Source: Sinonovacula constricta (lineage: Eukaryota > Mollusca > Bivalvia > Cardiida > Solecurtidae). From it: DNA of 64,000 nucleotides. This document shows, piece after piece, positions 31,241-45,438 of this stretch. Each line of letters begins with the position of its first letter. Position 1 is the first letter of the stretch. The notes beneath the pieces were generated by a model. The model was not told where the DNA came from. It saw nothing but the letters and a program-made list of their open reading frames with translations, and searched no databases. The stretch lies in assembly GCA_007844125.1 (NCBI GenBank), contig CM017555.1:28209658-28273657 (forward strand), given 5' to 3'. A program made the translations under genes and the position numbers.

Positions 31241-34200
31241 CACATAATGCAAGCGCTTAATCGGTAGCAGATTGTATATCAGCCCCTATTGTTTCTTAAG
31301 CTGACAGTGGTTTGACTCAGACTCAGATAACTGTGCTATAAGCATGGTAGTTTCAGACAGTACATAATGATGTAAAGATCAAAGCGTCATTCACATCCGT
31401 TTTTTTTTCTCTGGTGCTTAATTATATTTGTCTGCGTGAAACAAAGTTATCGGATAATATAGAGTCTCAGCTGACGGTACCGGCCATGTGTTCTCTCGTC
31501 AGTGTTTCAAAAGAAGAGCGTCTTTACGTTACAGTGTTGCAAAATCGTTAAACACATGATTTGATTATTTTGTGTTTGATTTCCCATGCATCAATTAAGC
31601 AACGAAGTCATTCAACAGGTTAAATGCTCCTGGAGGTTCTTATAAGAAAGGCAAACAAGATAAAATATGAAACAGAACAGAAAGCGTATGAACATGGAAT
31701 TATTACCTAGTATTCAACATGTGTTAAACGTGCGATTTACCCATAGAAGACAGCTTGTCTGCTGCTGCACTGTTATCACATATGCATATTAAATCACACT
31801 GATTCACTTATATTTATTACCATAAGGTTATAAGAAATTATACAAATTATAAATGTATAAGACACAGCACAAATGAGATTTATTTTCTATCCTTTAAAAA
31901 GTCTTTTTCAACTTGCACTGATCGGCAATTCCTTCCTTTTTTCTTCAGAAACGTGTTCCGAAATACCCGGAGAAGGGCTCTGAGGCACTCAATGAAGTTT
32001 ATATACTTTTGTTTTGAATGGTCGTGATCTCATTGTTCTGAGTCCAGTCTCCCACATAACCTGTTTCTACCCGGCGATCCAGGAAGACCAAATTCTTGAC
32101 AAGCGGTATTGATTAGAATTTTCTAATTAGGTCCAAGGCTGCTGCCCACATTTGATATCGGAACTACGACCTGTACGTTTGTCCTGCACATATAAAACAG
32201 TGAGAAAAATATCAAGATACTATTCTAAACCTGCATTGTTTTCAGTTTGTCGGTATTTCGAAAATACAGCTTTACCTGTTTCAATCAGAAACACATTCAT
32301 CGTAATTAATGCGTACACTAGGGTTTCCCAATATAGTCAGACAGTTTAAGCACATGACTGTTACGCACGAGAACAGCCAATTTAAGGTATCTTTTCTAGT
32401 GTCCACTTATATGTAATGGCGATTCGCTGTTATCTGTAAACATTCGTTATCATGAAGGATACTGTAAAATAAATGCACTTAAAAGCGAAACACCTCGAGA
32501 AATAAGGCCTTACTTGGGTTTGGCTAAGGAAAACATTAAGCTCTTGGTATGGTTCGTAGGAACTTAGAAACCAAAGGGAGCCTTTTGCAGTTATTTTGAG
32601 GCAATGATGTTTTAGGTAAGTAATTCTGTATCACGCTCCATTACTGCACCCTGTTTAATCTGATTTAGCATTAAATAACAACGTGCTATCAATACATGCA
32701 AAGTTTCATAACAAATAACGGTAGGATTGTGGCATAACATGTTTCTGCCATATTTCAAAATCAGCTCTTTAGGGTTCGTGTCAAAAATGCAATGAACAGG
32801 TATGTCAGTCTAGGCGAGTAATATATTAAGTTTTAGATGAAACAGAATAAGTGCGTTCAAATGCAGTTATTGACCATATTTAGGTATAAGTATAGATAAT
32901 ATATGTAAATTAAGAAGGGATTTATGACAGAATAAACAAGCGTAGGTATAAGGAAATTTTAGGCGGACGTGTATGAGTGAATGTTCATGTATTTTAAGAC
33001 AATGATTCTAACCACTTCTTTCCTTTAAAACGGGGGTTGATTTAATACTGCAATATTCAAAATTAAATATATGTCTACTCTCTTTATTACATGTTTTATA
33101 GTGCTCATTGTGGCTAAAATTACATCAGAATCATTATTCTACGTTAAATATTTTACATACTGAATACTCCTAAATCAAATTTAAATATTTGTATAAATCA
33201 TCAATGTACTGTTTGATATTGTGCATCTTTAATTTGTTGGCGATATTCCCAACACAACTATTGATTAAGGAACATATGGTACACAGACTTTAATTGTGTG
33301 TACCAATTTAGTAAAAAAGAGACATCCGAAATTGAAGCTTTTCCTAAGCCAGGCGAAAGCAAACTTTAGGATACTTTTGTTGATTGAGAGTAACAAGACG
33401 GATATGTTAAGTTGGTCGGTTAGTTAACGCCTCGGTCTTAACGTGTGAGTTGCATTCGTCTAGTGGTAAATAAAATATCAAATCAAATATTAATATTTGT
33501 GAATTTTCACTAAGCTCTCCCCATTTTTAATTGTTTGTGTTGAAAAGGCAACAGCGTCTAGGTGTGTTTAAGTGTAGTTTGATACCACTTAAAAAATCTT
33601 GTAAAACTATAAACACGGAACTGGGCAATCCCTATAAATAATGTACAGCTTTGCATTCAAAGCAATATTTTACCCTTTTAACCTAGTTGTAAGATATTGA
33701 TAAAACAGTTCTTATTAAAATTCTCGCCAGACCTTTCAAAGAAATGTTATAATTACAAATTTTTAATAGCCTGACATTCAATTCAGCCAAAAATATAGGC
33801 ATAATGACAAAAGCGACGTATGACATATCAAGTGTCGGTGTGCCATAAAACCCCAAATCCATAATGACAACACTTTATCAGAGGCATTCATTTTGAAATT
33901 AATGGTTCTTTCCCAGATGCTAGCTGTTCGGCAAGGAATTAAAAACTCGTAGAGGCAGATATTTAACACATTTCATTTTAACCTAATAATTAAAACCAGC
34001 TTATGTTATGAAATTATATATATATACACATATATTGTTTTATCAATATGTTACAATTCGAAACTAGTTCAAAAGTATGAAAGATTGCTTTGAATACAAA
34101 GTTGTATATTCTGTAAAAAAAACATATATATACAAAATATATTTATTACGATTCTGTCTTTTTCGCGCACAAAAACATTTATGATTCATTTTTTTCTAGC

Positions 34201-35759
34201 TTCCCTATTTATTTTAATAGTTATTATTGTTTAATCTTAAGCAATAATGCACCTCCTTTGAAGTATTTTACGTTTTGTCATTTGATATATTTAGTAACTA
34301 AAAAGACAATTTAGCTGGAACCTATTCAGTTTAGAAGCCTCGAATTGTTTTCTGGTCTTGATCGTCCATTACTGATTAAAAAAAAATGTTGATAAAACAC
34401 AGAATGTAAAGGTATATTTTTATTAATCTGCAATCACGTATGAATATCTCTCGAGATTGTTCATAGCAGTTATTTTATCTAAAGGCAATTCCATAAATGG
34501 TACATCAATCAGAATATACTCTCCAGACACTTACGATCGGAAGTAGAAACGAAAAAGACATTTAAGATATTGGTCACGATAATGGAAAAGCCAACACAAC
34601 TACGACATAGTTTTTTTTCTACTAGGGAAAACTCTCTGCTTAATAGAATATTATATTCATATTTTATATACACATCTCCTCAAATATGTATCGACGCACG
34701 CACTGGTTTTAAAATTGTGTTTCTAATATTCTTATATATACCCATGTACCATTACTTCACAAAATGTCTGGTGTAAATAGTTGTATGTGTCTTTCTTCCG
34801 GCTATACATCATTTAAAAAAAAGGAATGGACAATGGACACGCACTTTGTAATACAGTAAATCATTTTACTAATGCACTAATGATAGTTTCTTACATATCA
34901 CACACGTGATTAATTCGTTTTTTTGTTATGATTTGTTTGGAAATAAAAGGACTTTGGAAGACTATTGGTTCACGGTCTAGACTAAAGATGCACAACATAA
35001 GTATAACTTTGCTCGTACTCATTGTAATTACAGATTTAATATTGACTTTTAAGATATTGTGGTGTTAGAGGTTGTGCTGGATGTCCACATGTCGTACCGT
35101 CCTTGTGATACCATTAGGTTATGTTTTGTTTGTTAGTTTTTGATAACATATATTTCACATGTTTGTCAATGCCGATACGTTAGGTGCAGTCTATCATATT
35201 TGCATTTAAGCAGGAGTTTAACCAAGAGTTTGGGTTCACTCGTTTGTTATTTGTTTTGTTTTGTTTTGTGTGTGATTTTGTTTGCTGTATTTCGTTGTTT
35301 GTGTTTATCAGTCATCTAGGTATTATGATTCTTGCATTGCGATGGACTTTTTTTCGATTAAAGGAACTTTAAATTATCAAGACGAGAGCTTCACATATTA
35401 CTCCATACAAATTATTATATTAAGTGTTTCTTTTAATATTTGCATCAACTCCTGTGTCTAAGCTATGCACTATTACAGAAATCCTTGAAGTTATTTCTTG
35501 AACATGCAAATTAATATTGAAATTAAACTATCGCACATACGCAGACCGTACAAATCTACTAGTTCAGACAGATTAAATTTATTGTGAACATTGTATTTAT
35601 TTTTATCTGGTATTTCTTTTTTAATGTGCTTTCTAGGATATAATGGCACAGCGAGCATGGTTCACAATACGTTTGCAGTTCATACATCAATTCGAAAAGG
35701 TTTATTTAGTGCCAAATGTTAAATCATTGGCTTTCATATATGTAAAAATGGAAACACAA
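31241..35759. other. Long non-coding stretch
   Basis: Nothing supportable over 4.5 kb. Open frames are at most about 68 codons and none is recognised. I saw no tandem repeats and no transposon ends. Confidence 0.55.
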
Positions 35760-35930
35760 CTTAACGGCGGTAACTGTCGGGTTTGCCCTTTTTACTTAAA
35801 TGACTCATCACAAATTTGTTCTTTCTTTTCGCTTGGCTTGAATGTGAAATACCTTTGTTCTGTGCCTATTCGGAGTTTGGTATATGTTGCAATACTCATA
35901 GGACTTTGTCATATATTCTTTTTAAAATAA
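35760..35930 (+). mobile_element. PLE 3' tail fragment, subfamily B
   Basis: Plus-strand copy of the tail seen in antisense at 3.2, 37.7 and 53.8 kb: GGCGGTAACTGTCGGGTTTG, AATGACTCATCACAAATTTG, CTTGAATGTGAAATACC, TGTTGCAATACTCATAGGAC and TGTCATATATTCTT. It starts abruptly at the GGCGGTAACTG block, so it is severely 5'-truncated. The 95-codon frame over it is not a gene. Confidence 0.75.
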
Positions 35931-36291
35931 ATCTTCATATAAAAGGAAACACATAATCATCATTAAACACGCATCACAAACACACACACACACACAATTC
36001 TTAATCATGAGAAGAGTTGCATTTTCGAGTTGCGCTATCCCATAATGTATACACTTCGAATTGTTGTCTTTGACGTTGGCAGTCAATCTCATGTAATAAA
36101 ACCATTTTGACATGACATGCATCAACACGTTTTTGCCATAACGCGCAATTAAAAAAGAGCATTCAGGAAGTCCGTCTTAAATAATCGATACACTAAACAG
36201 GGACAATTAAAAACGAAAAAAATAAAACAGAAATTGGTTAGACAAAAATAAAATGTGTTCTTTAAAAAAACTTCCATTACTATAAAATAGC
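35931..36291. other. Short non-coding stretch
   Basis: Contains a brief (CA)n run near 35980-35996; otherwise nothing. Confidence 0.5.
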
Positions 36292-36690
36292 TTTGCCGAG
36301 GCTTTTACTTACTGTACATACTGTACATATGTTGATAGTTTAGGTTATTACTAGATATTATGTAGGTATATAAGTTCATTATAAGTTTTAACCCCCGATG
36401 CAGGTGCTTACTGTTATTTGTTTCACTTTGACGGGATATTGTTATTTACTGTGTTTGATTGATAGAAAAACCTTCAGGAAGTGCGAGATTGGAGCACTCC
36501 ACAAACCAGGTTTAGGCACCCCAGTCGGCCCGTTTGTCGATTGATCGTTCCAAGGCGGTAACTGATGTTTTTTTATGTGTGTTATGTCTCGTCTCTGTTT
36601 TGTCCCATTTACATTTACCTTGTTTGCCTTTGTCCACTGGTAGATAAACTTTAATATCTGTGGAAAGGACCTTTTCTTTTCTACCTATTG
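36292..36690 (+). mobile_element. PLE 3' tail fragment, subfamily A
   Basis: About 400 bp co-linear with the tails at 45.0-45.4 and 62.2-62.6 kb: TGCCGAGGCTTTTA, the direct repeat in CTGTACATACTGTACATATG, CCCGATGCAGGTGCTTACTG, GAAGTGCGAGATTGGAGC, CCCAGTCGGCCCG, GTTCCAAGGCGGTAACTGAT, TATGTCTCGTCTCTG and GGACCTTTTCTTTTCTACC. There is no RT; truncation occurs at the TGCCGAGG block. Confidence 0.85.
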
Positions 36691-37729
36691 TTTCTAGAAA
36701 CACAATCGCTCAAAATGTCCAACGATTAATTAAGAACAGAAAAGCAAATTCACAATTGTAAGAATAACCTCCAACTATTCACTAAAAATATTCCGTATGT
36801 GTGCATGTGTGTGTGTTAATCTTAATGTATTATCTGGTCCTCAATAAGTCACCAAGACAACCCAGTGTATTTTGAAAAAGTCAATGTAATATAATATCAT
36901 TAGTCTGTCGATCTTCCGCTAGATGAAACTACGTGCAAAATGTCTATTTAATGGACAATTGATGTAATCTGATAAATGATTATTTAATTTGATCGCTGAG
37001 CAATTTATATATTAAAACTACGTCGATATAAATAGATGATATTATTTGCAGTGCTACGATGTAAGATTAGAATAAAGAAATCAACCCTGAGAATAACGTG
37101 GTAAGTGCCATTAAAACAGTTGAAAAAACACTATAACAATAAGGAAATCGTCTAAAGAACAATTTCATGAAATTGTTTTTGTAGTAATTGATAAAAGCTA
37201 ATTGTTTTGATTAAATTGAACTTTATCTTAATAATAATAACGAAAATAGTATTTAAACTTATTTGATCTAGAAGAAACATAATGTGCCCTGTCATATATG
37301 ATATCAGTCTGCCTTCATGTCTCTATTAATTGTATGAAAAGACAATACCTAAAAGCCGCAAAAAAAAACGCCAGCTCTTTACTATGGTTATTGTTTTTAT
37401 CTTTCTAAGAACGACTTAACAATAATTAAAAAGCAGGACTTTTTTCATATTAATTTATCGATCATTGAGATTTATATGTGCGTCATACAGATTTCAGAAA
37501 TTTCAAAATAAAGAAGCTGAAGATAAAATTATTTATCGTGGTCACACTTTACGTCTGAGAGTTAGCACTCTGACGATATTGATACTGTAGTAAATTTATC
37601 AATGACACATATGTGCATACTTGACTTTACATCTAGAGAACGAGACTAGTGACTGTCCTGTGAGTAGCAAGAGCGAGCAAGTTAAATATGTAAGCGTTAT
37701 AAGAAAAAAAAACAACAAGGGATTCCAGA
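36691..37729. other. Non-coding stretch
   Basis: No feature seen. Confidence 0.5.
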
Positions 37730-37965
37730 CATAAAAGGAACAAAGATAAGAATATATATGACACAGTCCTATGAGCATTGCAACATATACAAAAATTCGG
37801 AAAAAAAAACTGAGGACAAAGATATTCACATATAAGCCAAATGTAAAAGAATAAATTTGTGATGAGTCATTTAACAATAACAGAAAACTTGTCTGTTAAC
37901 GCCCTGGAACGATCAGTCGGCAATATGGACCGACTGGAGTGCTTAAGCCGGTTTCACTGCTATTG
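37730..37965 (-). mobile_element. PLE 3' tail fragment, subfamily B
   Basis: Minus-strand copy: ATATATGACACAGTCCTATG, GCATTGCAACATATACAAA, GCCAAATGTAAAAG, TTGTGATGAGTCATTTAAC, GGAACGATCAGTCGGC and ACCGACTGGAGTGCTTAAGC on the plus strand, as in 53.8 kb. It ends soon after the last block. Confidence 0.8.
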
Positions 37966-38994
37966 TAATGTGTATGCATCTGTGAGAGCATACCTATTTT
38001 GTGATACAAAGTTAATATTTGCACATTGTATGTGTCAAGAAATTAACTGTAAAATACAACCGTACATACCTTTGTTATGTCAAATTTTCCTTGCCAACTT
38101 TCCATATACAAAATGGGTATATATTCTAGGCGCCTAAGTAACGGGCAGAAACAAGCAATGCATTGTTTTTACTCTAAAGCCATGTTGCTTACGTCCTAAT
38201 TGCGAACAGGAATTTTGAGCTGACAAATATATCGGTCCTTATATATTCACCTGAAGATTGATTACCCTTGTCAACTGTCTGTCTGGTTCTGTTACCTATT
38301 TTATGAGCACGTGCCTGAGATTTGCTGTGAACTGACAGGATGTGCAAATAACATAAGTGACATCGATCACCACCTATTTAAGTTATTACGATGTCGGTAT
38401 TGATCTCGATGACCAATAGATAACTGGAAAACAAATATACCGGACAGAGATCACAGTTGATGGCTCAGAATATTGACACATCTTACAATTGTGTATTGAA
38501 AGTGAAACTCAGAGGCCATATATCATTCAATACACAATAAATTAAATACAAATTAGTCGTTAATCTTATTCCATAATTGAGTCGACTTCTCACTACGTGG
38601 AGTGTTTGTGAAATATCTTGAGAAGAAAGACGAAATTATGAGTGATTTTTAAAAATTCATGAACGAAAACACAACATTATTTCAGCACGTTCATTACACA
38701 GGGGTTATCATATAATATACAATATGTGTACGATATCTATTAAATATCTTAAAAAATAATAGTTCTGTAAGAGTGTAGAATTTCTTACTTGATGCTCTCA
38801 ATGTGACAACCAGACGTTGTCATTTGGCAGTATATAAGCATTAATTCGTATTCTAATCTTAAGAGAACTGTTCGTGACAGGTTTAGGATTAAATTCTGTG
38901 TGTCAACATTCACAGAGACGATGTCTTCCCATAGAAATAGGTCCCTGTAATAATGGAGTTTAAGTCATGTGTAAATAGCACAATGGTCATGTGC
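37966..38994. other. Non-coding stretch
   Basis: No supportable feature; no open frame of interest. Confidence 0.5.
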
Positions 38995-39450
38995 TATTCG
39001 ACGCAAGGCAATACTGAAGTAAATTTCTAAATATTCTAATGTGCAGATTTTGTCTTGTCTCAAATATATTGTAATATAAAAGATAGAAGATTGTGTCTTG
39101 TTTCAAATTTATTGTTATCTGTAGTCTAACCTATATTTAAAATGCGGTGTTCTTGTAAAATAAGGAGCATCCATTATCAACTTATAACAGACGTGATTTT
39201 TTTTTTTTTAATAATTCCCCATGATGATGACATTTAGGCAGAAATTAATTTAACAGCTGAACAGACATGTGTTACTTGTCGTGAAGCAATGCTGATATAT
39301 CTTTCAAAGTAGTCTAATGTGTCGTAAAGATAGTAGTTTTGTTTTGTTTCAAATATACCTTTATAATTTGATTTGTTTTGTCCTGAAGTATATTTAAATG
39401 CAGTTGTCTTGGAAACGCACAGCCGTTATCTACTAATTACACGTGTTCAT
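38995..39450 (+). repeat. Ancient imperfect tandem duplication (~280-bp offset)
   Basis: The first unit (about 38995-39195) and second unit (about 39275-39450) share, in order, a GAAG.AATGCTGA-like start, TCTAATGTG, TTGTTTCAAAT, ATATTTAAAATGC versus ATATTTAAATGC, and a CCATTATC/CCGTTATCTA block. Similarity is interrupted by indels and a poly-T run. No coding content. Confidence 0.55.
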
Positions 39451-42400
39451 GTTTTTATACACTGTATAGTATTTTAATAGATAATTTGTAACCATTCTTT
39501 GATTTGTTAGATAACTTTTGAAACAAAACTAGTTGCGGACATGATAATTTAAATGTGTGTTTGCTACTTAAAATAATATTGAAGACATATATTTTTAAAA
39601 TATCTGTATTTTTGACCGATGTTAACCTGATATACAAATTTGAATGCCGTATCTTGAATTGCATCCATCTAACTACTCAAGCCAAAATATAGTTGTGGAT
39701 AATTATATTGCAAATTTCAGAAGTTTCCCATGAACAGAATACAAAGTTTACATAAACATACCGTTCACTTAAGTCTGTGTGCGTTATTTTTATTACTTGG
39801 GGTTCTCTGTTTCTTTTGTGCTTCAAATCACTATCAAAATATCATGGGTTTGATTTACAATCTTGGAATATTTTAAATGAAAGAATTACATCAGTAACAA
39901 ACATAATGTTATTGATATCTTGGTAGGATCTTAATGTAACCTCGTGTGTATTAAGCAGTAATCAAATTCAGGATAGTTTTAGAAGGGATACGTTGTTGCA
40001 GTTCTCGGCCGTATGCTACCTAAAGCTCACAGACCGACATTCGAATACTCCGACAATGACATCAATATGTTACGTTTGACATCATGATGTACAACATGTT
40101 TTCAGTGTTGATAAAAACTGTTCCTTATTAGTTAAACCAAGCGCTTTATATAATCACCATTTAATAGAGATGCTCGATGTTTCATCGATATCAATCATGG
40201 ACTTGAATTTGTTTTTTTGCCTTAGCAAGTTATTTTCTGCAAACAATTAACGGTAACCGATAAGTTGGAACATAAAAAAATGAAATATGTATAGAAAGAA
40301 AAAAAAGAAGAAGATAAAAGATGTGCGTTAAACGTTGAAAGCAGCTATATGCAATCAGTGAAAACTAGGAAAATATGCGAATAAAGGATTGTTTTATGTT
40401 TCTCTAGTCAAGCTTATCTTTGCTTATTGACATAAATGTATAATCTCATCTCAATTTTAAAAAGAAACAAAACCTGTGTGTGCATGTTCCACTTTTAAGA
40501 AATAGCATTGTTCAAGTTTATTTTTTATTAATATATACGTAATGTTAAGATATGCCAATCAAACTTCAACAGTTCTACGTACGATGATATTGCCTCGAAC
40601 AACATGTGTGATTGTTAAGGTGCTAAATAGTGCAAACACTATTATTCCTGAATTTATGTTGTGCAGAATTTATAGGTCGACGAAAGAAAACAATTTAATT
40701 TAACATAATAAAAAGTATCGACATATTTAAAGCTCATACTTTAGTTTAGAAGAAACATACTCCGATTTACGTGCATCGTTTGTTGAAATCATCCAAGCCA
40801 CGATCTAGATTAAGGACATTCTTCTTTGAAGCCCAGTGTACTTTATGGAATGTGTTTGGAAATGGGCTGATGTTGTAGTTCCGGCGGTATCCGGGGACGT
40901 TAATTTCGTAGAAGTGTCCTTATAACGTAGCATATTTAGCAACCTCGAAACACGCGGTTGGATGGTTTATTGGCAGTGCTGTAAGAAAGCTGTATGTGTT
41001 GTTTTTTGTCGTTCAGTATTTCTTAAAAGAGGTCGTTAAAGGATTGTTTTCGTTATTAAAAATATTGCTTGATACAGCTAGATATAGGTGAAAACCACTT
41101 GTCCGATCATATGTTCACCTCACATCAAGATAAAGTAGTTATCAGATGTCTGGCTTTGTCGATACAATATTGTCTGTTTTAAACACATATTGGGCTCTTT
41201 TTAATGCTTTACATAAAAGCTTTGCTTTGAGCTTGTTTAGTATACATGGTTTACTATTCGAAAAAAATGGAAACAGAATATACAGTGTTAGGTCAACTAG
41301 TGGGGGATCTGAAAATATATCACGTGACCTGCAAACAGGATCATTCATGCATTATCTCGTATTATTTAACATATATTCTGCAATGAGGGACAGTAATGAA
41401 TAGACTTCTTTGAATACTCCATAAATGCAAGTGGGTCCTTTCATTTGCTTTACCCGTTTTTATGCTTGTGCAGTTGTTGTATTGACTTATGGGCCTTGAT
41501 TGTGATATACATATTATTCATCATCAACCTATAAGTCAAGTTCCTTATTTAAATAACATAACTTTATTAGTATTTAAAACAATTTTAAATCAATTATATG
41601 TATGCAAAATAATACATTTTACTGTTTGTAATTGCAATATATGTATAACAGAACAGAAGACTAAGTCCAAAAAATTCTACTAAAAGGACCTACCTACCAT
41701 TTGGAATACCTCGGATATTAAATACCAAAAAAGACCATTGCCATTTCACCAATGTACCCCTTTTAGCATTGTTTGGTTAAGTCGCCTTACAAGGATTCGA
41801 TGTACCGTATACGGTTATTATACCAACCAAAAGACAACATTGCTGAGATCATATTCTTACTTTCACTATATGCATGTTAAAATTAAACAGGTGTCCAAGT
41901 GCCACTGAAAACTTGCAAATGATGGTTCAAATAATACTCTTTCTCAATTTGAGCATGAAAGAAGCAAACAACAATTTTTAAAACACGCATACATCCATAA
42001 ACTTATAACTGAGTAAGTATTTTTATAGGCAATTTGACTGATAAACGCTTATAATATATTATATCCTTCACTTTTATCAGACGTTGTACATATCTTGTAT
42101 GTGCCTTACTTTGTTATTTTGCAATATATTTTATTTACTGTTGTTTAAATCACATGTCTAAGGGACCATCTTTATGCAAGCAACTTGGTTCTGTGGTCAC
42201 GTTCCTTTTCCTGAAACTAGCATGTTTAAGTTACCCTGATTTATTACCATTTGTAAAAGGCATGAGATGATATAATAAAAACAGTAATTGCAAGTTCAGG
42301 TTACTTTTAAGGTACTTTTTAGCTTAGAAATTAACCCAGTGCCTGAGAATTTGAGTCACTTTTCATGACTAAATCCACATATGGAAATACAGCTATTACC

Positions 42401-44565
42401 GGTTTATTGTATTTAATAGGCGTAGTTTAAATAATCAGTACATTTAAGTGTCTATGTAGTTTAGTTCTTTCTGGAGTGTTGATTTATACAGCTGCAATCG
42501 AATCCATGTTTATTGCGTCGTTTGGTAACGTACGGAGCTCGATTTTGAATATAAATACGCATCGTTCGTTATCTTTTTACCCCCTTAAACTGTCCTACTT
42601 TTGCTGTATTGATTTTGCCATTATATTTTGTCATTAACGACAAATGTGTACATGGTAGGTTTAACAGTAAAATATCAATTGTTTCATGGCTGTACTTACA
42701 AAGATTATTACCTGTCTCATTTCTGTGAACAACGTCATTGGATGACGGATCATTATACATCGTCTAAAGATATTTTAAACAAGTGTTATATTAGTATGCT
42801 TAAATCCTGCTCTGTTAAAAGGACACCTTATATTGTACATTGAAATACTACCAGTAATAGCCTCTGGATCGACAACACAAGTAAAACAATTAACACAAAT
42901 ATTTCATCTTATCCATCTACCACGATAATCATGACCACTTATCATTGTTGGCCAATTATCTGTACAACTGGACTATAATAACTATGCAATGACGTGGTCC
43001 AAATTATCATAGCTCAATATAAATGAAACATATTTTTAAACAAATTTCACGCCACCTTACACACAACAATACATTTACATTTTAGACGCACATTTGGATT
43101 CTTTTATCAAATGAGAACAGGCTGTGCCTACCAAGTCATAGTTTACACATACAATGATCATTGAATTTATAAACTATGACTTGAAAATTGGACAAATGTA
43201 TCTGAAAACAATAGAAAAAAAAACATTTCATACAAAACAGTACGTAAATACAGTTTAATAATTTTATAACAACAGAAATATATACTGCTATATTGTGTTA
43301 TACCTAATTGGAGATGCCAATTAATATCGGATGCCTTTTTGTGTTTAAAAGATAAGGAGATGTTTTGAGTAATACGTTTAGATTAATCTTAAACTTTTTT
43401 TAACTCGTGCTGATGTCCCAATTTTGTATATTTTTTTGGACAATTGTTTTATTGTAATAGTACAATTAGCATTTCCATACAACTGTTTAAAGCACTTTAG
43501 ATGTGGGCAATATACGACTGTTAAAAAGCAGCAGCGCTGTACTGAGAATTTGCGTCAAAAACTCAACATTTTTGCATTGTTCTAAGGGTCTTATCTTTCG
43601 TTAGAGATATTGTCAATACCAGTGCTAGATTCCATCAAGCAAATGTCAATGTGTAATTAAGGAAACCCTTATAAATGTGTGCACTCTTGAAATTACATCT
43701 TTATCGACACAATATAGCCTGTGTGAGATATGTTGTTGGTTCTGTAATAGCATTTAGACATAATTAAAGTGGCTGCAATTACTAAAGAAATGTAAACACA
43801 ATATTCATTTTAAGCAATGAGGAAGTTATATTTATAGACTTTATAAATGAACTTTGTAAACATATAACATGATAGAAAAAATAATTTCGGAATATATAAA
43901 CATGTAGAAAACGCTAAAAAGTATGTATTATCAAAATTAATATCCACTTAATTGAAACATAACACGGATTTTAACCGTTAAAACCAACCTGTGTCGACAC
44001 TGACCACCTTGATCAATCGATCCAGTTGCTATATCATAACTTTGCATGAAATCGTAAACAAATTCACAATTACCTATACCCAGACACTACATCAGTACAT
44101 CGGCTTCAAATATACTTCATTTATAAAACATACATCTATTAACTTTGGCGGGATGGTAACCCAAACACAACACTTATTAACAACATCTGTTTCCTGCCGC
44201 ATCGTATTTGTCGTTTAGCTGGAGTAGAACTAAGCCAGCAATGCATCACTTTATTTGAAAATTAGCGAGGAATACAAAGCGATGTACTATGATACGGCAA
44301 CGTCGCAGTTTATAGTCAAGGGGCATATTATTTATATTTTAACAGAACAGGATGAATGTGTGTATATCGAGAACTGTTCATAATGCCAAATTAATGAGTG
44401 AAATTTACGAAAAACGAACCTTACTCTAAATACAAAAGTAAACCAACATACTTACAGATATTACCTTTTATAAATAATATATTTCCTAATTAAGACCAAC
44501 CCCGTTTTGTGCAAAACACTTTTTCACCGATTAATTAGGAGCGTTTATTAATTCATTGTTTTAAT
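39451..44565. other. Long non-coding stretch
   Basis: No gene supported. The 85-codon plus frame at 41146-41403 and other short frames are unrecognised. One perfect inverted repeat at 43132-43183 is listed separately. A 9-bp inverted pair (TCCTAATTA/TAATTAGGA) brackets about 44486-44540. Confidence 0.5.
43132..43183. repeat. Perfect 14-bp inverted repeat
   Basis: CAAGTCATAGTTTA at 43132-43145 is answered by its exact complement at 43170-43183, leaving a 24-base loop. Nothing coding is nearby. Confidence 0.85.
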
Positions 44566-45438
44566 GTGCACAGTAGGTATAACATTGGGATTTTAGTACC
44601 TTTCTTACAGATAATATGCCAACTGCGGATAAATCCTGGGCTTTTCATGAACTGTTTTTGTTTAACTTATTAGCTCTTAACAATACTACGTTTTATTTTG
44701 TTGGTAGGTTGTTTTCTAAATTTCGTTGTTTTCTTTCGTATGTTTTACATTTCACTTTTGACACTTTTAGAACATGATGTCATGGCATTATATGTCATAT
44801 TTAAATTGATCTTGTTATATATCAGCGCTTGGGCTGTTTTACTTTATTTGTTCTTATAATATATCAGCGCTTGGGTTGTTTTATTTGTTCTTAAAATAAC
44901 TTATAATATATCAGCGCTTGTGCTGTTTTATTTTTTTCCTATAATATCTTATAATATATCAGCGCATGAGCTGTTTTATTTCAAACTGATCTCTCGTTTG
45001 GGATTTTTGTTTTTACGTTGCCGAGGATTTTATATACTGTACATACTGTACATATGTTTATAGTTTATTTTGTTGCTAGTTGTAATGTGTGTATATAAGT
45101 TCATTGTATTTGTTTTAACTCCCGATGCAGGTGCTTACTGTTAGTTGTTTCACTTTGACGGGATGTTGTTATTTACACTGTTTGTTTGCTAGAAAAACCT
45201 TCAGGAGGTGCGAGGTTGGAGCGCTCCACAAACCAGGTTTAAGCACCCCAGTTGGCCCTTTTGCCGACTGACCGTTCCAAGGCGGTAACTGATGGTTTTT
45301 CTTTATGTGTGTTATGTCTCGTCTCTGTGTTTGTTTGTTTTTCACATTTGCATTTACCTTGTTTGCCTTTGTCTACTGATGAATAAAATTTAAATATATG
45401 TTGGAGTTTTGATAGGACCTTTTCTTATTTACCTATTA
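44566..45438 (+). mobile_element. PLE 3' tail, subfamily A, with internal tandem expansion
   Basis: Begins at the GCACAGTAGGTATAACATTGG block (matching 61.9 kb) and runs to CCTTTTCTTATTTACCTATT. It contains every tail block: CTGTACATACTGTACATATG, CCCGATGCAGGTGCTTACTG, GTGCGAGGTTGGAGCGCTCC, the GCCGACTG hairpin arm, GTTCCAAGGCGGTAACTGAT and TGTCTCGTCTCTG. A unit around ATATATCAGCGCTTGGGCTG is present four times at 44816-44980, versus once in the 62.15-kb copy. Confidence 0.88.
44816..44980 (+). repeat. Four-copy tandem repeat inside the PLE tail
   Basis: ATATATCAGCGCTTGGGCTG and close variants (TTGGGTTG, TTGTGCTG, ATGAGCTG) followed by TTTTA recur four times, with spacers of about 20-35 bp of T-rich sequence containing CTTATA. 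Copies elsewhere in the window have one. Confidence 0.9.

Noticed and set aside
33410..33475. tRNA-like text (TCTAGTGG, TTAACGCCTCGG)
   Set aside because: No B-box and no foldable cloverleaf.
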